The notes under the pieces are model-generated. The model was not told the DNA's origin. It did no database searches and was given only the letters and a program-made list of their open reading frames with translations. From Segatella copri (lineage in GTDB: Bacteria > Bacteroidota > Bacteroidia > Bacteroidales > Bacteroidaceae): a DNA stretch of 49,935 bases. This document shows positions 16,773-26,440 of the stretch, one piece after another; the stretch's first letter is position 1; the number at the start of each line of letters is the position of its first letter. Location: the NCBI RefSeq assembly GCF_009495355.1, contig NZ_VZAD01000066.1, positions 1 to 49,935 of the forward strand. The letters are read 5' to 3'. The position numbers and the translations under genes were made by a program.

Positions 16773-19700
16773 CTACTGGGCCTGCTGGCTACTCTTTCCA
16801 GAGGCGTAACGCAGCATGTTGAGTAAGAGCTGGCGGCCTACGGCGTCGGCTTTGTTCATGCCTTGCGTGTTGAAAGTATTCATCGATTCGTTCATACCGT
16901 CGAGGTCCACCTTCTTGTTATAGGCGGCTGTGCCACGCAGACAGGCAGGAATGTCGAGCGTGGTGATGAGCACGCGTCCTCTGCCTACGGCTATCTCGGA
17001 GAGGGCTGAATACACCTCCTTGCGATGGTCGGACACACAGCCTACGAGCACCTCGCCATTCATGTCGCGCAGACCGACGCGGCGGCGGTTATAGGCGGCA
17101 AAGCACTGATACTCCCAGTTGAACACACAGTCGGTGGGCAAGCCCTCGAAGATGGGGTGTGACCGGCAGAAGAAGTTGCCTCCGTACCAGGAGCGCCCCA
17201 ACTGCTTGAAGCCCCGGTAATCCATGAGCTCCTTATCGCTGAGCAGGTCGGCCCAGCGCAGGGGATTGTCGACGATGACTACCGTGTGGCCTGTGCTTGC
17301 CCATTCGAGGATGTCGCTGTAGCCACTGCCGAACTGGGTTGGCTCAAAGGCTCCCACAATCATGAAATCGCCCTGCGGACGACCAGCCTTATAGTCTGTA
17401 GTCTGTATGCCCTGACTCTTGAGATAGGCGGCGAGCACTCCTGTGGTATCTGCCACCACGCACGTGCCCTCTATGCTCTTGGCGTTCATGGCCACGGCAT
17501 AGATGCGGTCGCTGCCTGCTGCCACGGTGCGGCCCTGCTGCACCAACTTGGCGTCGACGCTGACATAGCCAGAGCCTGTCACCTTCCACTGCCATCCGGT
17601 CATCAGGTTCTCGCCATACACTACACCACCACTCACCTTCACCTTGCGCTTGGTCTGAGCCAAGAGGCGCCCTTTGGCATCACGGGCGGTCAACACCAAC
17701 TGTGCCGTGCCGTGTACGTTCTTTCGATTGACGATGTACACATCGGTGGTGGTGGTATCGTCTACAGCCAGCACCTTATTGGTCAGCTTTACTGCCAGGT
17801 AGAGAGGGCGGTTGTAACGGGCAATGAGGTCGGCGTCGCCCTTCAGGTTGCGGTAGTTGTCGACGATGCCCGAGTGGTTCTCCAATTTCATTGATTCCCA
17901 TCCGTTGACGGCGTAGGCATCGACGGTGTTGCTGATGTGTATATTCTCTATCACTCGTCCCTGATAGTAGTAAGCCACGTTGCCCATCTGTCTGGTCAGA
18001 CTGTCGACACAGGGGAAGGCTTTGCTGAAGCCACGCTGGCGCAGGAACTGATCGTAGGCATCGTACCAGGCGAGGTAGTCTTTGGCTTCCCATCCTGTGG
18101 TGCGTCCGGTGCGCAAAATCTCATCGCGTATCAGCTGCAGGCGTGGTGGTGTGCCGATGGCTCCCTCCTCGCCCCAATATACGATCTCGCCCTTGTTGGC
18201 GGAGTAGCGCAGATAGTTGTCCTTACCTTTATATATATAGTCGTGATAGACACCGGGGCCTCCGGCATGATGGTTGTCCCACCACCCTACGTTGTAGAAA
18301 GTGGTATCGTTGGGCATCAGGTGCAGCTTGAAGTGATCGTCGGGCTCTCCTTCGGGGTTCTTGCCGTTGCACGAGTTGTAGGTCAGGATGCGCGAAGGAT
18401 CCAGTCGGTGTCCCATCTGCATCTCACGTCGGTCTTCAGCCTGCGGAGACGCTCCGCGCTCGTTGTGCAAGTTGTAGATGACGAGCGATGGGTGCGAACG
18501 GTCGCGGCGAATCATGCGTGCCAGCTTCTCGTTGCGATAATCGAAGTAGAACTTGGTATAGAGAGTTCCGTCATCAAACTTGCCTGCGGGATACTGGTTT
18601 CCACCAGGCTCCTCGAAATAGAGCAGTCCCAGTTCGTCAGCGGCATCGAGTACATCGGTGTTGCCGATGGTGCGGTGAAAGTTGAGCATCGTCATGCCCA
18701 GTTGTTTGGCGTCACGCACCTGCTTGTAGGCCAGTTCCCTGGACGGCGTGATGCCGTTGTCGGGCCAGAAGCTCCACGATATGGCGGTCACGAGGGTGAT
18801 GCGCTTGCCGTTGAGGTAGAACTGCTTGTCGCCCTTCACCGTGCGCACCTCGAACCAACGGAAGCCAAAACGCTTCTTCACCTCGTCGTTGCCCAACCTC
18901 AAGGTCAGTTCGTACAGGTTGGGGGCGTCGACACTCCACAGTCTGGCCTGTGGCAATGACGCCTCGATGGTTTTCTCGGCTGTGGTCATCTGGTCGTTAT
19001 GACGCCATACCACCTTCTGGCTGCCACGCTCCCTCAACTCCATCACCAACGGAGTGTCGGCAGTAAGTCCTCCTGCCGCAACATGAACCTTCACGACAGA
19101 GGGGACAGGGGTGTTCTCGACAAACACGTCGTCGATGTACGTTCTGTCGGTGGCACACAGATGCACACGACCCGTGATGCCGCCAAAACCATGCGAGGGA
19201 TTGGTGAGATAGTTGCCCCACGCATAGCACTGCGAGTCTTTCCAGTTGAAGTTTCCGTTAGGGTCGGTGATGCGGATGGCGACATCGTTCTTCTGACCCA
19301 GCTTGACGTATGGGGTGATGTCGATAGAGAAAGGGGTACTGTTGACGAGGTCGTAACCTGCAAGCTGGTGGTTGACGAACACCTCGGCGCGAAAGCGTAC
19401 GGCATCAAACTGCAAGGTGATGCGCTTGCCTGTCCAGTTGGCAGGCACGTCTACCGAGGTGTTGAACCACGATACGCCCACATAGTTTCCTGTCACACCG
19501 TAGGTCTGTCCGTTCCATCCCCACAGCTCTCCCTCGACAGTGGCAGGCAGCTGAACGTTGCGCTTCTGGGGAGCGTCGAGCAACTGCCATCCTCCTGTGG
19601 GCTGATGAACGGGGAGCGCAGCAACATTGACGGGCGAAACATACAGTTCGTCGCTGTTCCATTGAGCCTGGGTGTCGAGCGTAATGTTCCACCCTAACGA

Positions 19701-19781
19701 AGAAAGGTCGACCGACTCTCGTGCCATCGACTGCAGCGATACCACAGCCAAGGCCAATAATAGTTTGTTCTTGATTAACAT
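16773..19781 (-). CDS. Secreted glycoside hydrolase family 2 enzyme
   Basis: This 1002-residue protein is a family 2 glycosidase (beta-galactosidase, glucuronidase or mannosidase type). An N-terminal signal peptide (LLLALAVVSLQSMA) exports it to the periplasm or surface. The sugar-binding jelly roll (about 70-220) is followed by an immunoglobulin-like domain and the TIM barrel (from about 315), where YNLHNERG carries the acid/base glutamate E441. The C-terminal part (about 700-980) looks like extra beta domains plus a glutamine-amidotransferase-like fold (MIVGAFEPTQFGSG, ILEWASTGHTVVIVDNP). The barrel segment around residue 333 reads ITLVTAISWSFWPDNG, where many relatives have a longer histidine-bearing loop, so the substrate is hard to guess. 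It stands alone, without a SusC/D pair. Confidence 0.85.
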   Translation of the reverse strand: MLIKNKLLLALAVVSLQSMARESVDLSSLGWNITLDTQAQWNSDELYVSPVNVAALPVHQPTGGWQLLDAPQKRNVQLPATVEGELWGWNGQTYGVTGNYVGVSWFNTSVDVPANWTGKRITLQFDAVRFRAEVFVNHQLAGYDLVNSTPFSIDITPYVKLGQKNDVAIRITDPNGNFNWKDSQCYAWGNYLTNPSHGFGGITGRVHLCATDRTYIDDVFVENTPVPSVVKVHVAAGGLTADTPLVMELRERGSQKVVWRHNDQMTTAEKTIEASLPQARLWSVDAPNLYELTLRLGNDEVKKRFGFRWFEVRTVKGDKQFYLNGKRITLVTAISWSFWPDNGITPSRELAYKQVRDAKQLGMTMLNFHRTIGNTDVLDAADELGLLYFEEPGGNQYPAGKFDDGTLYTKFYFDYRNEKLARMIRRDRSHPSLVIYNLHNERGASPQAEDRREMQMGHRLDPSRILTYNSCNGKNPEGEPDDHFKLHLMPNDTTFYNVGWWDNHHAGGPGVYHDYIYKGKDNYLRYSANKGEIVYWGEEGAIGTPPRLQLIRDEILRTGRTTGWEAKDYLAWYDAYDQFLRQRGFSKAFPCVDSLTRQMGNVAYYYQGRVIENIHISNTVDAYAVNGWESMKLENHSGIVDNYRNLKGDADLIARYNRPLYLAVKLTNKVLAVDDTTTTDVYIVNRKNVHGTAQLVLTARDAKGRLLAQTKRKVKVSGGVVYGENLMTGWQWKVTGSGYVSVDAKLVQQGRTVAAGSDRIYAVAMNAKSIEGTCVVADTTGVLAAYLKSQGIQTTDYKAGRPQGDFMIVGAFEPTQFGSGYSDILEWASTGHTVVIVDNPLRWADLLSDKELMDYRGFKQLGRSWYGGNFFCRSHPIFEGLPTDCVFNWEYQCFAAYNRRRVGLRDMNGEVLVGCVSDHRKEVYSALSEIAVGRGRVLITTLDIPACLRGTAAYNKKVDLDGMNESMNTFNTQGMNKADAVGRQLLLNMLRYASGKSSQQAQ

Positions 19782-19839
19782 AGAGATTAAGTTTTTAAGT
19801 TTTAAAATAAAGAGGTGTAAATGCTAAATAAGTTTATTT

Positions 19840-20727
19840 TTATTCTGTCTTCCTGTCGGCTGTGTACATACCTATGAGGATGCAGGCAGCACCTGCGAGG
19901 AAGTAGGGAGTGATTTTCTCGCCCAGTACCCAGGAGGCAAAGATCATGGTGGAGATGGGGTTGAAATAAACCCAGTTGGTGGCTTTGACGGCTCCCAACT
20001 TGGAGATGCACCAGTTCCACGTGAGGAAACACGCCATGGAAGCCAGACAGCCCAGGAAGAGCAGGTTGGCAAGTACCACGGGATGCGTGAGCACCTCCGG
20101 GGAGGGAAGACCTGGCACCACGGCATAATAGGGCAGAATGGTGAGTACGCCATAGAAGAACACCTTTCGCGTGATGAATGCGGCACTGTACTTGTCGGAC
20201 ATCGACTTCATGAGCAGCGAATAGACAGCCCAGCACATACAGGCTGTGAAAGCCAACGCATCGCCCACGGGAGAGAGATGGAGCACGAAACGGCCGTTGA
20301 GCACCACGATGACCATGCCAACAAATGCCAACAGCGAACCCATCAGTTGAACCACATGAATGTGCGAGGAGCGATAGACGAGCCTCACCAACAAGGTGGC
20401 GAAAAGAGGACACGAGCAGACGATGAGCGAGGTGTTGGTGGCGGTGGTGAAGTTCATCGCCTCGTTCTCGCTCAGAAAGTAGAGTGAGCCGCCCGTAATG
20501 CCCAACAGCATCATCCTGCCCTCATCACGCCACGACGAGGCGAAGAGCCGACGGTGGTTGAAACACAGCATCAGCACATAAGCCATGAAGAAACGAAGGG
20601 TGAATATCTGGGCTGGCGAAAGGCCATGAAGCATCAGCACCTTGGTGGAGACAAAGGTGGTTCCCCATATCGCCACAGTGATGAAGGCGACAAGATGATA
20701 GAAAAATGTACTGTTATGTTGTGTCAT
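19840..20727 (-). CDS. EamA/DMT-family membrane transporter
   Basis: This 295-residue inner-membrane protein has about ten hydrophobic spans arranged as two EamA repeats. Marks include ITVAIWGTTFVSTKVLM in the first span, FTLRFFMAYVLML, AFTACMCWAVYSLLMK at the start of the second repeat and FINPISTMIFASWVLGE-like sequence near the end. The family moves metabolites such as amino acids or nucleotide derivatives, usually outward; the substrate is unknown. A minus-strand TATCTTTG (20750-20757) 23 bp upstream is the likely promoter, divergent from the RluA promoter. Confidence 0.88.
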   Translation of the reverse strand: MTQHNSTFFYHLVAFITVAIWGTTFVSTKVLMLHGLSPAQIFTLRFFMAYVLMLCFNHRRLFASSWRDEGRMMLLGITGGSLYFLSENEAMNFTTATNTSLIVCSCPLFATLLVRLVYRSSHIHVVQLMGSLLAFVGMVIVVLNGRFVLHLSPVGDALAFTACMCWAVYSLLMKSMSDKYSAAFITRKVFFYGVLTILPYYAVVPGLPSPEVLTHPVVLANLLFLGCLASMACFLTWNWCISKLGAVKATNWVYFNPISTMIFASWVLGEKITPYFLAGAACILIGMYTADRKTE

Positions 20728-20749
20728 CGTGATTTAATAAAAACTAATG

Positions 20750-20808
20750 CAAAGATAATGCAAAATTCTGAATGAGCGAAAAGAATATAAAAAAATATCG
20801 TATCTTTG
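20750..20808. promoter_or_regulatory. Divergent promoters of the EamA and RluA genes
   Basis: The minus-strand -7 element TATCTTTG is at 20750-20757 and the plus-strand TATCTTTG is at 20801-20808. The plus element ends only 4 bp before the RluA ATG at 20813, so that mRNA would start at or within a few bases of the start codon. Confidence 0.7.
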
Positions 20809-20812
20809 CAGC

Positions 20813-22468
20813 ATGAAATTTCATCCAATACATATAGACCCAGCCTCGGGCATCCGGTTGCCCGAGAGAATGAACAATCCGTTCTGTTATGAGCCGCACC
20901 CTCTCTGCATCATGGCCTGCAAGGAGCTGCAGGAGGAAATCGCCCAGCGTGACGACTGGCGCGAGGAGATAGACCGTGGCAAGATGTTCGGCGTGCTGAT
21001 CGTGGAAAAGCCCCGGAAGGACGGCGAAGCGACTGAGCCACAGACAGGCTATATAGCTGCCTACAGCGGACAGATAGGTGGCCGGAGCGACTGGAGTGGC
21101 TTTGTGCCTGCCGTATTCGACTATCTGAAGCCCGACGGATATTTCAAAAAGCACGAGAGCGACATCTCGGACATCAACGTCGCCATACACGATCTGCAGA
21201 ACGATGAGCGGATGAAACAGATAAAGACGGAAATCGACACCCTGAAAGCCCGCTGGCAGCGCGACATCGACGCCTATCAGCTACAGATGAAGGCTGCCAA
21301 AGCACAGCGCGACGCCCGACGCAAGGCGGGCAACCTGAGCGAGGAGGAAAAGGCAGAAATGGTGAGGGAGAGCCAGTTTATGAAAGCCCAGCTGAGAAGA
21401 CTCAAGAAAGAACGGGACAGGAAGACCGACATCGAGGAGGAATACGACAGAAACCAGAAAACCATCAGGTATCTGAAACAACTGCGCAAAGAACTCTCCG
21501 ACTCACTGCAACGATGGCTGTTTAGCAAGTTCTGTATGCTCAACCCACAGGGCGAACGCAAGAACCTCTTGGAGATTTTCAAGGACACGGCAGCCAAGAT
21601 TCCACCGGCTGGCAGCGGAGAATGCTGCGAGCCCAAGCTGCTGCAGTATGCCTACAGCTACGGTTATCGTCCGCTGCAAATGGCCATGTTCTGGTGGGGA
21701 GAAAGTCCGAAGGAAGAAATACGCCATCACCTGAACTTCTATCCTGCTTGCAACGGCAAGTGCAAGCCCATCCTGCAATGGATGCTGCCCGAGGCCACCT
21801 GTACGCGGACGGAAGAATACAAGGCGGAGCTGAAGACTATCTACGAAGATGAGCAGATAGCCGTAATATGCAAGCCGGCAGGAATGTTGTCGGTTCCAGG
21901 AAAGAACGGAGCCGAGTCGGTGTATTCCATCATGCGGAGCAGAATGCCCGAGGCCACAGGACCGCTCATCGTTCATCGGCTCGACATGTCGACCAGCGGA
22001 CTGATGGTGATTGCTAAGACCGAGTTTGCCTATCATCGTCTGCAGCAGCAGTTTGCAGCCCGACAGGTGGAGAAGCGGTATGTCGCCGTCGTGGGTTGCC
22101 AGGACAAGGCAGCAGCCGACCGTATGGCGCAGGAAGGAACCATCAGTCTGCCTCTGATGCCCGACTACATGGACCGTCCACGCCAGATAGTGAGTCATGA
22201 GCATGGCAAGGAGGCAGTCACCGAATATCGGGTGCTCGCCCGCATCGACGACACACACCTGCGCCTCGCCCTCTGGCCCAAGACTGGCCGTACACATCAG
22301 CTACGCGTACACTGTGCCCACAGCGAGGGGCTCCATGCCCCCATCGTGGGCGATCCGCTTTATGGCAATGAACCGGCACAGCGACTCATGCTGCACGCCG
22401 AATCCATCAGTTTTGAGCATCCGCTGACAGGCAAGAAAATTTGTTTGGAAGAAACGATTAGTATTTAA
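20813..22468 (+). CDS. RluA-family pseudouridine synthase with long N-terminal extension
   Basis: This 551-residue protein ends in an RluA-type pseudouridine synthase domain (about 345-551). The catalytic aspartate is D391 in VHRLDMSTSGLMVIAKT, and KTGRTHQLRVHCAH is the second family motif. The enzyme converts uridine to pseudouridine in rRNA or tRNA. The first 340 residues are unusual: a YEPHPLC motif (about 27-33), a long charged coiled coil (about 130-235), then a compact region with GECCEPKLLQYAY and YPACNGKC, whose four cysteines could hold a metal. This extension is known in Bacteroidetes homologues but I know no function for it. The start at 20813 keeps the family-like N-terminus and implies an almost leaderless mRNA. 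Confidence 0.88.
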   Translation: MKFHPIHIDPASGIRLPERMNNPFCYEPHPLCIMACKELQEEIAQRDDWREEIDRGKMFGVLIVEKPRKDGEATEPQTGYIAAYSGQIGGRSDWSGFVPAVFDYLKPDGYFKKHESDISDINVAIHDLQNDERMKQIKTEIDTLKARWQRDIDAYQLQMKAAKAQRDARRKAGNLSEEEKAEMVRESQFMKAQLRRLKKERDRKTDIEEEYDRNQKTIRYLKQLRKELSDSLQRWLFSKFCMLNPQGERKNLLEIFKDTAAKIPPAGSGECCEPKLLQYAYSYGYRPLQMAMFWWGESPKEEIRHHLNFYPACNGKCKPILQWMLPEATCTRTEEYKAELKTIYEDEQIAVICKPAGMLSVPGKNGAESVYSIMRSRMPEATGPLIVHRLDMSTSGLMVIAKTEFAYHRLQQQFAARQVEKRYVAVVGCQDKAAADRMAQEGTISLPLMPDYMDRPRQIVSHEHGKEAVTEYRVLARIDDTHLRLALWPKTGRTHQLRVHCAHSEGLHAPIVGDPLYGNEPAQRLMLHAESISFEHPLTGKKICLEETISI

Positions 22469-22526
22469 TTCAGAAGTTAACTCCTTAACTCCTTTAATTC
22501 CTTAAAAAGACAACTCCTCGAAAAAA

Positions 22527-24185
22527 CTATACGAAAAACATGATCAGCACTTGGGCGATAATCACCCTAACAAACATGCCGAGGGGATAAACCGTGGCAT
22601 AACTGATGCTTGGCGTGTCGCCGTCGATGGTGTCGTTGGCATAGGTCAGCGCCATAGGGTTCGCCATGCTGCCACACAGAATGCCGCAGATGCTGCCAAA
22701 GTCGTACTTCTTGGTTTTCAGAATGACGAGTCCCACTATCAGCACAGGCACCACGGTGATGGCAAAGCCTATACCTACCCACATCAGTCCCTCAGGGCGA
22801 ATCACCGTCTCGAAGAACTGTCCGCCAGCCTCCAGACCCAAACAACCCAGATAGAGCGCCAGTCCCAACTCACGAAGCATCAGTCCGGCGCTGCGCGTCA
22901 TATAAGAGATGAAATGCACACGTGGACCCAGGGCACCGATGAGGATTCCCATCACGATAGGACCGCCCGCAATACCGAGACGCACAGGAGCCGTCATACC
23001 GGGAATGTTGAAAGGTATCGTTCCGATGGCAAGACCCAGGATGATGCCCAGGAAGATGGCGCCAAGATTAGGCTCGTTGAGCGTCTTGACAGCATTGCCT
23101 AAAAACTGTTCCACATGGTCGATGCTGGTAGGATCGCCCACCACGGTGAGGCGGTCGCCATACTGCAGTCGCAGGTCGTCGGTGGCAAGAAGGCGAATAT
23201 CGCCACGGAGCACACGGCTCACATTCACGCCATAAGTGTTGCGCATGGAGAGATGACCCAGCAACTTGCCGTTCAGTCCCGGACGGGTCACCACGATGAT
23301 GCGGCTCTCCACCTTGGCATCGATGGCGTTCCAGTCCACCTTCTCGCGGTTCCAGTCCTTGTCCACCTTCTTGCCGAAGAGAATCGACATGGCAGAAACC
23401 TCATCCTTATTGGTTACCACCAGCACACTGTCGTTGGTGTGCAGCACGGTGTCGGCCTGAGGCACGATGACCTGGTCGCCACGCCACACGCGCGAGATGA
23501 TGAACTTGCGGTGTGTGAGCAACGAAATCTCGGCTATGGTGTTGCCATTCAGGGCAGGATTCACGATGATATACTGTCCGATGGCAGTATGGTCGTCCTC
23601 GTCGTTTCGTCTTATCTCCAGGTCGGCAGGCTTCACAAAGAGCTTGCGCATCGTCATCATCGCCAGGATGACGCCCACCACGCCCAAAGGATAAGTCACG
23701 GCACAGCCCAGGGCAGCACCACCGCTGGGAAGTCCCAACTGCTGCAAAGCCTGCTGGGCAGCACCCAGGGCAGGCGTATTGGTAGTAGCGCCGCAGAGAA
23801 TGCCCACCATGTCGGGCAGACTCACGGGCAGCAGCCAGCACAAAACCAGAGAGAAGAGCGTTCCCACCACGATGACAGCCATCGACCACAGGTTGAGCGC
23901 AATGCCCTCATGTCGCATGGAGCCGAAGAAGTTGGGGCCGACATAAAGTCCCAGTACATAAACAAACATGGTGAGTCCGAAGCTCTCGGCAAACTCGAGC
24001 ATATCCTTGTCGATCGAAAGTCCGAAATGACCGGCAATGATGCCCACAAAGAACACGAAGGCAATGCCGAGAGAAATGCCACGCACCCGAATCTTGCCAA
24101 GGGCAAGACCCAGTGTGCAGATAAGAGAAAGTATGACGATGCCCTGCACCGCCGAATGATCGTAGATTAATCCATTAAACCACAT
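22527..24185 (-). CDS. YidE/AspT-type transporter with two RCK_C domains
   Basis: This 552-residue inner-membrane protein belongs to the aspartate:alanine exchanger family. Two blocks of hydrophobic spans (about 1-175 and 375-552) are near-repeats; GILCGATTNTPALGAAQQAL in the first corresponds to GILCGSMANPMALTYAND in the second. Between them lie two RCK_C (TrkA-C) ligand-binding domains (about 195-370) with YIIVNPALNGNTIAEI and IIVVTRPGLNGKLLGHLS. The substrate is likely an organic acid or amino acid but cannot be assigned. A minus-strand TACCTTTG (24244-24251) is its likely promoter. Confidence 0.9.
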   Translation of the reverse strand: MWFNGLIYDHSAVQGIVILSLICTLGLALGKIRVRGISLGIAFVFFVGIIAGHFGLSIDKDMLEFAESFGLTMFVYVLGLYVGPNFFGSMRHEGIALNLWSMAVIVVGTLFSLVLCWLLPVSLPDMVGILCGATTNTPALGAAQQALQQLGLPSGGAALGCAVTYPLGVVGVILAMMTMRKLFVKPADLEIRRNDEDDHTAIGQYIIVNPALNGNTIAEISLLTHRKFIISRVWRGDQVIVPQADTVLHTNDSVLVVTNKDEVSAMSILFGKKVDKDWNREKVDWNAIDAKVESRIIVVTRPGLNGKLLGHLSMRNTYGVNVSRVLRGDIRLLATDDLRLQYGDRLTVVGDPTSIDHVEQFLGNAVKTLNEPNLGAIFLGIILGLAIGTIPFNIPGMTAPVRLGIAGGPIVMGILIGALGPRVHFISYMTRSAGLMLRELGLALYLGCLGLEAGGQFFETVIRPEGLMWVGIGFAITVVPVLIVGLVILKTKKYDFGSICGILCGSMANPMALTYANDTIDGDTPSISYATVYPLGMFVRVIIAQVLIMFFV

Positions 24186-24485
24186 GACAATCTATTTCAG
24201 CCTTTTATTTCTGAGTTTTTTGTTATTTGCTTTTATTCAGCTGCAAAGGTACAGCATTTTTTCGACAGAGCAAAAGATTGGGTATTAATTTTCGGAAAAT
24301 ATACATAAATCGTCCGAAAGGTATTGGCTCAACTTTCGCATTTTGCTCAACATGAGTCACTTATTGTCCAAAATCGTTTGCCGTTTCGGAGAATTGTGGT
24401 AACTTTGCACACAGTTTCAATGCATCAGAAGCGACAGGGTGCAGCATCGTGAAACCACAACACAGACATAATAGAAAAAAAGACA
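24186..24485. promoter_or_regulatory. Divergent promoter region of the YidE-type and PfkB genes
   Basis: This 300-bp gap holds no gene. On the minus strand TACCTTTG (24244-24251) serves the transporter. On the plus strand TTTG (24377-24380), a 19-nt spacer and TAACTTTG (24400-24407) form a perfect promoter for the kinase, giving a 5' leader of about 75 nt. No riboswitch fold was recognised in that leader. Confidence 0.8.
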
Positions 24486-25364
24486 ATGACAGATATTTGT
24501 TGTATAGGACACATTACTAAAGACAAGATAGTAACTCCCAACCGAACCGTATATATGGCGGGCGGAACCTCATTTTACTTCGCCTACGCCATCAACCAAC
24601 TGCCCAAAGACATCACCTTCTCATTGGTGACGGCGATGGACCCCACCGAAACCGAGCCGGTGGACCGAATGCGCAAGGCAGGCATCAACGTGATGCTCAA
24701 CGCATCGCGCAACACGGTGTTCTTCGAAAACCGCTACTTCGGCGAGAACCAGAACGAGCGCAAACAGCGAGTACTCGCCAAGGCCGACCCCTTCACCATC
24801 CCGCAGCTCAAGGACGTAAAAGCCAAGGTGTATCATCTGGGCAGCCTGCTGAGCGATGACTTCTCGCCCGAGGTAGTAGAATATCTCGCCACCAAGGGCA
24901 GAGTGTCTATCGACGTGCAGGGCTATCTGCGCGAAGTGAGAGACGAGAAAGTTTATCCCGTCGACTGGCAGGACAAACTGAAAGTTCTCAAGAACACCTA
25001 TTATCTGAAGGTGAACGAGACAGAGATGGAAACCATCACCGGCAAGAAAGATCCGCGCGAGGCAGCCCTGCTGCTACATTCCTGGGGCGTTACCGAAGTC
25101 ATCATCACCCTGGGCAGCGAGGGCTCGCTCATCTATGTAGACCAAACCTTCTACGAGGTCCCAGCCTATAAGCCTCACGAGGTCGTCGACGCCACAGGCT
25201 GTGGCGACACTTACTCAGCAGGTTATCTGTACAGGAGGCTGCAGGGCGCATCACCCTTAGAGGCAGGCAAGTTTGCCGCAGCCATGTGCACCATCAAGCT
25301 GGAGCACAATGGCCCCTTCAACCGCACGCAGAAAGACATCCTGCAGATAATGGGAGAAGCTTAG
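24486..25364 (+). CDS. PfkB-family carbohydrate kinase
   Basis: This 292-residue cytoplasmic kinase has the PfkB fold and phosphorylates a sugar or nucleoside with ATP. Visible marks are the N-terminal substrate strand (MAGGTSFYFAYAI), ITLGSEGSLIY, and the family signature DATGCGDTYSAGY with catalytic base D241. The C-terminal CTIKLEHNGPF resembles the nucleotide-binding end. The substrate is not evident. It ends only 6 bp from the convergent secreted-protein gene, with no terminator between them. Confidence 0.88.
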   Translation: MTDICCIGHITKDKIVTPNRTVYMAGGTSFYFAYAINQLPKDITFSLVTAMDPTETEPVDRMRKAGINVMLNASRNTVFFENRYFGENQNERKQRVLAKADPFTIPQLKDVKAKVYHLGSLLSDDFSPEVVEYLATKGRVSIDVQGYLREVRDEKVYPVDWQDKLKVLKNTYYLKVNETEMETITGKKDPREAALLLHSWGVTEVIITLGSEGSLIYVDQTFYEVPAYKPHEVVDATGCGDTYSAGYLYRRLQGASPLEAGKFAAAMCTIKLEHNGPFNRTQKDILQIMGEA

Positions 25365-25370
25365 CCGAGC

Positions 25371-26429
25371 CTATCTGCTCATCGACCGTGCGGTGAGGTC
25401 GAGCAGACTTTGCAGATAGTCGTCGTCAGTATCCTTCTTCATCTTGGAGAGGGCGTTGGCGCAAAACTTCCTCTCCTCAGCGTTGAGAAGAGAGCCGTGA
25501 CCCTTGCATAGCCTGATGATCTTGTTGGCAATGCCCGTCTGCAAGTTGCGGCGCAACTGCGACTGGAACCCCCATCGATACTGATCCTTTGCATTCTTGA
25601 AGGCAGCACGCAGGTTGTTGAGCAGAGTGAGGAACTCAGCGCTGTTTTTTGGCTCCGGCTCGTTAGCAGAATACTTCTTGGCAAGGTTTTTCCAGTACTT
25701 CACGGTCTGTCCGTTGACCACCACCGAGTCCACGCCGTCGCTGCTGCTTACCACCATACTGCTGAGTCCGTCAGCCAGACTGTTCAGGTCAGCCTCCAGA
25801 CCCTTCAGGTCGTCTACCTCAGCGACGGTTCCATCAGGATTGATGATGGTGGCACGTCCCGTGACGCGATGAGCCCTTTCCCATGCCGGGTCCCTGCCAT
25901 AGAACAGATAGACAGAACCTTTGATCAGCTCCTCGTCGCCGTCCTTCCTGGCCCGCCAGCTGTTGCTCTCGTCATTGCTGCTGTACCACACCAGAGTGTA
26001 CACATATCGCATGGTGCTGTCCTTAGGGTCGCGGAAATACTGCAAATTGTAGTTGCGTTCCTTGTGCGCACCGAAGGTGATGCTCTGCGAATTCTTCTCG
26101 CCGTACGCTATTCTTTCCTGTTTGTCAGAGTCGAAGCCCTTCTTCTTGATCATGGAAGAGTAAGCAATCTTGTTGCTGGCGAGCAAAGCCTGGTTGTAAG
26201 TCTCTATCGGCTTAGCTTTCCTGACGGGGACAGCATAATCGTAGGAAACAACATACCCCTTGCTGTATTGTTTCTTCGACGAAGTAGCGACATAGTCGTT
26301 GGCGGTGAGCCAGGCAGCAAGGTTCTCGAAAGCCTGCTGAGGCATCAGGATAGTTTTCTGTGCGACGGCAGTACCCGAGAGTATCATCAGGCAAGCCATC
26401 ATGACGATTCTGAGATTCTTTTTCATCAT
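25371..26429 (-). CDS. Secreted protein of unknown function, third gene of the sigma-factor operon
   Basis: This 352-residue protein has a clear signal peptide (VMMACLMILSGTAVAQ). I recognise no domain. It is rich in charged and polar residues, with an aromatic middle section (NLQYFRDPKDSTMRYVYTLVWYSS, residues about 125-150, only partly conserved-looking) and a helical, lysine-rich C-terminal half (about 220-352). It follows the putative anti-sigma gene by 11 bp and the ECF sigma gene before that, so the three are probably one operon. It may act in the envelope stress or signal response run by that sigma factor. This is inferred from position only. Confidence 0.75.
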   Translation of the reverse strand: MMKKNLRIVMMACLMILSGTAVAQKTILMPQQAFENLAAWLTANDYVATSSKKQYSKGYVVSYDYAVPVRKAKPIETYNQALLASNKIAYSSMIKKKGFDSDKQERIAYGEKNSQSITFGAHKERNYNLQYFRDPKDSTMRYVYTLVWYSSNDESNSWRARKDGDEELIKGSVYLFYGRDPAWERAHRVTGRATIINPDGTVAEVDDLKGLEADLNSLADGLSSMVVSSSDGVDSVVVNGQTVKYWKNLAKKYSANEPEPKNSAEFLTLLNNLRAAFKNAKDQYRWGFQSQLRRNLQTGIANKIIRLCKGHGSLLNAEERKFCANALSKMKKDTDDDYLQSLLDLTARSMSR

Positions 26430-26440
26430 GTTTCCTTTCT

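Noticed and set aside
16773..19781. Polysaccharide utilisation locus around the GH2 gene
   Set aside because: No SusC/SusD pair, regulator or further carbohydrate enzyme is adjacent.
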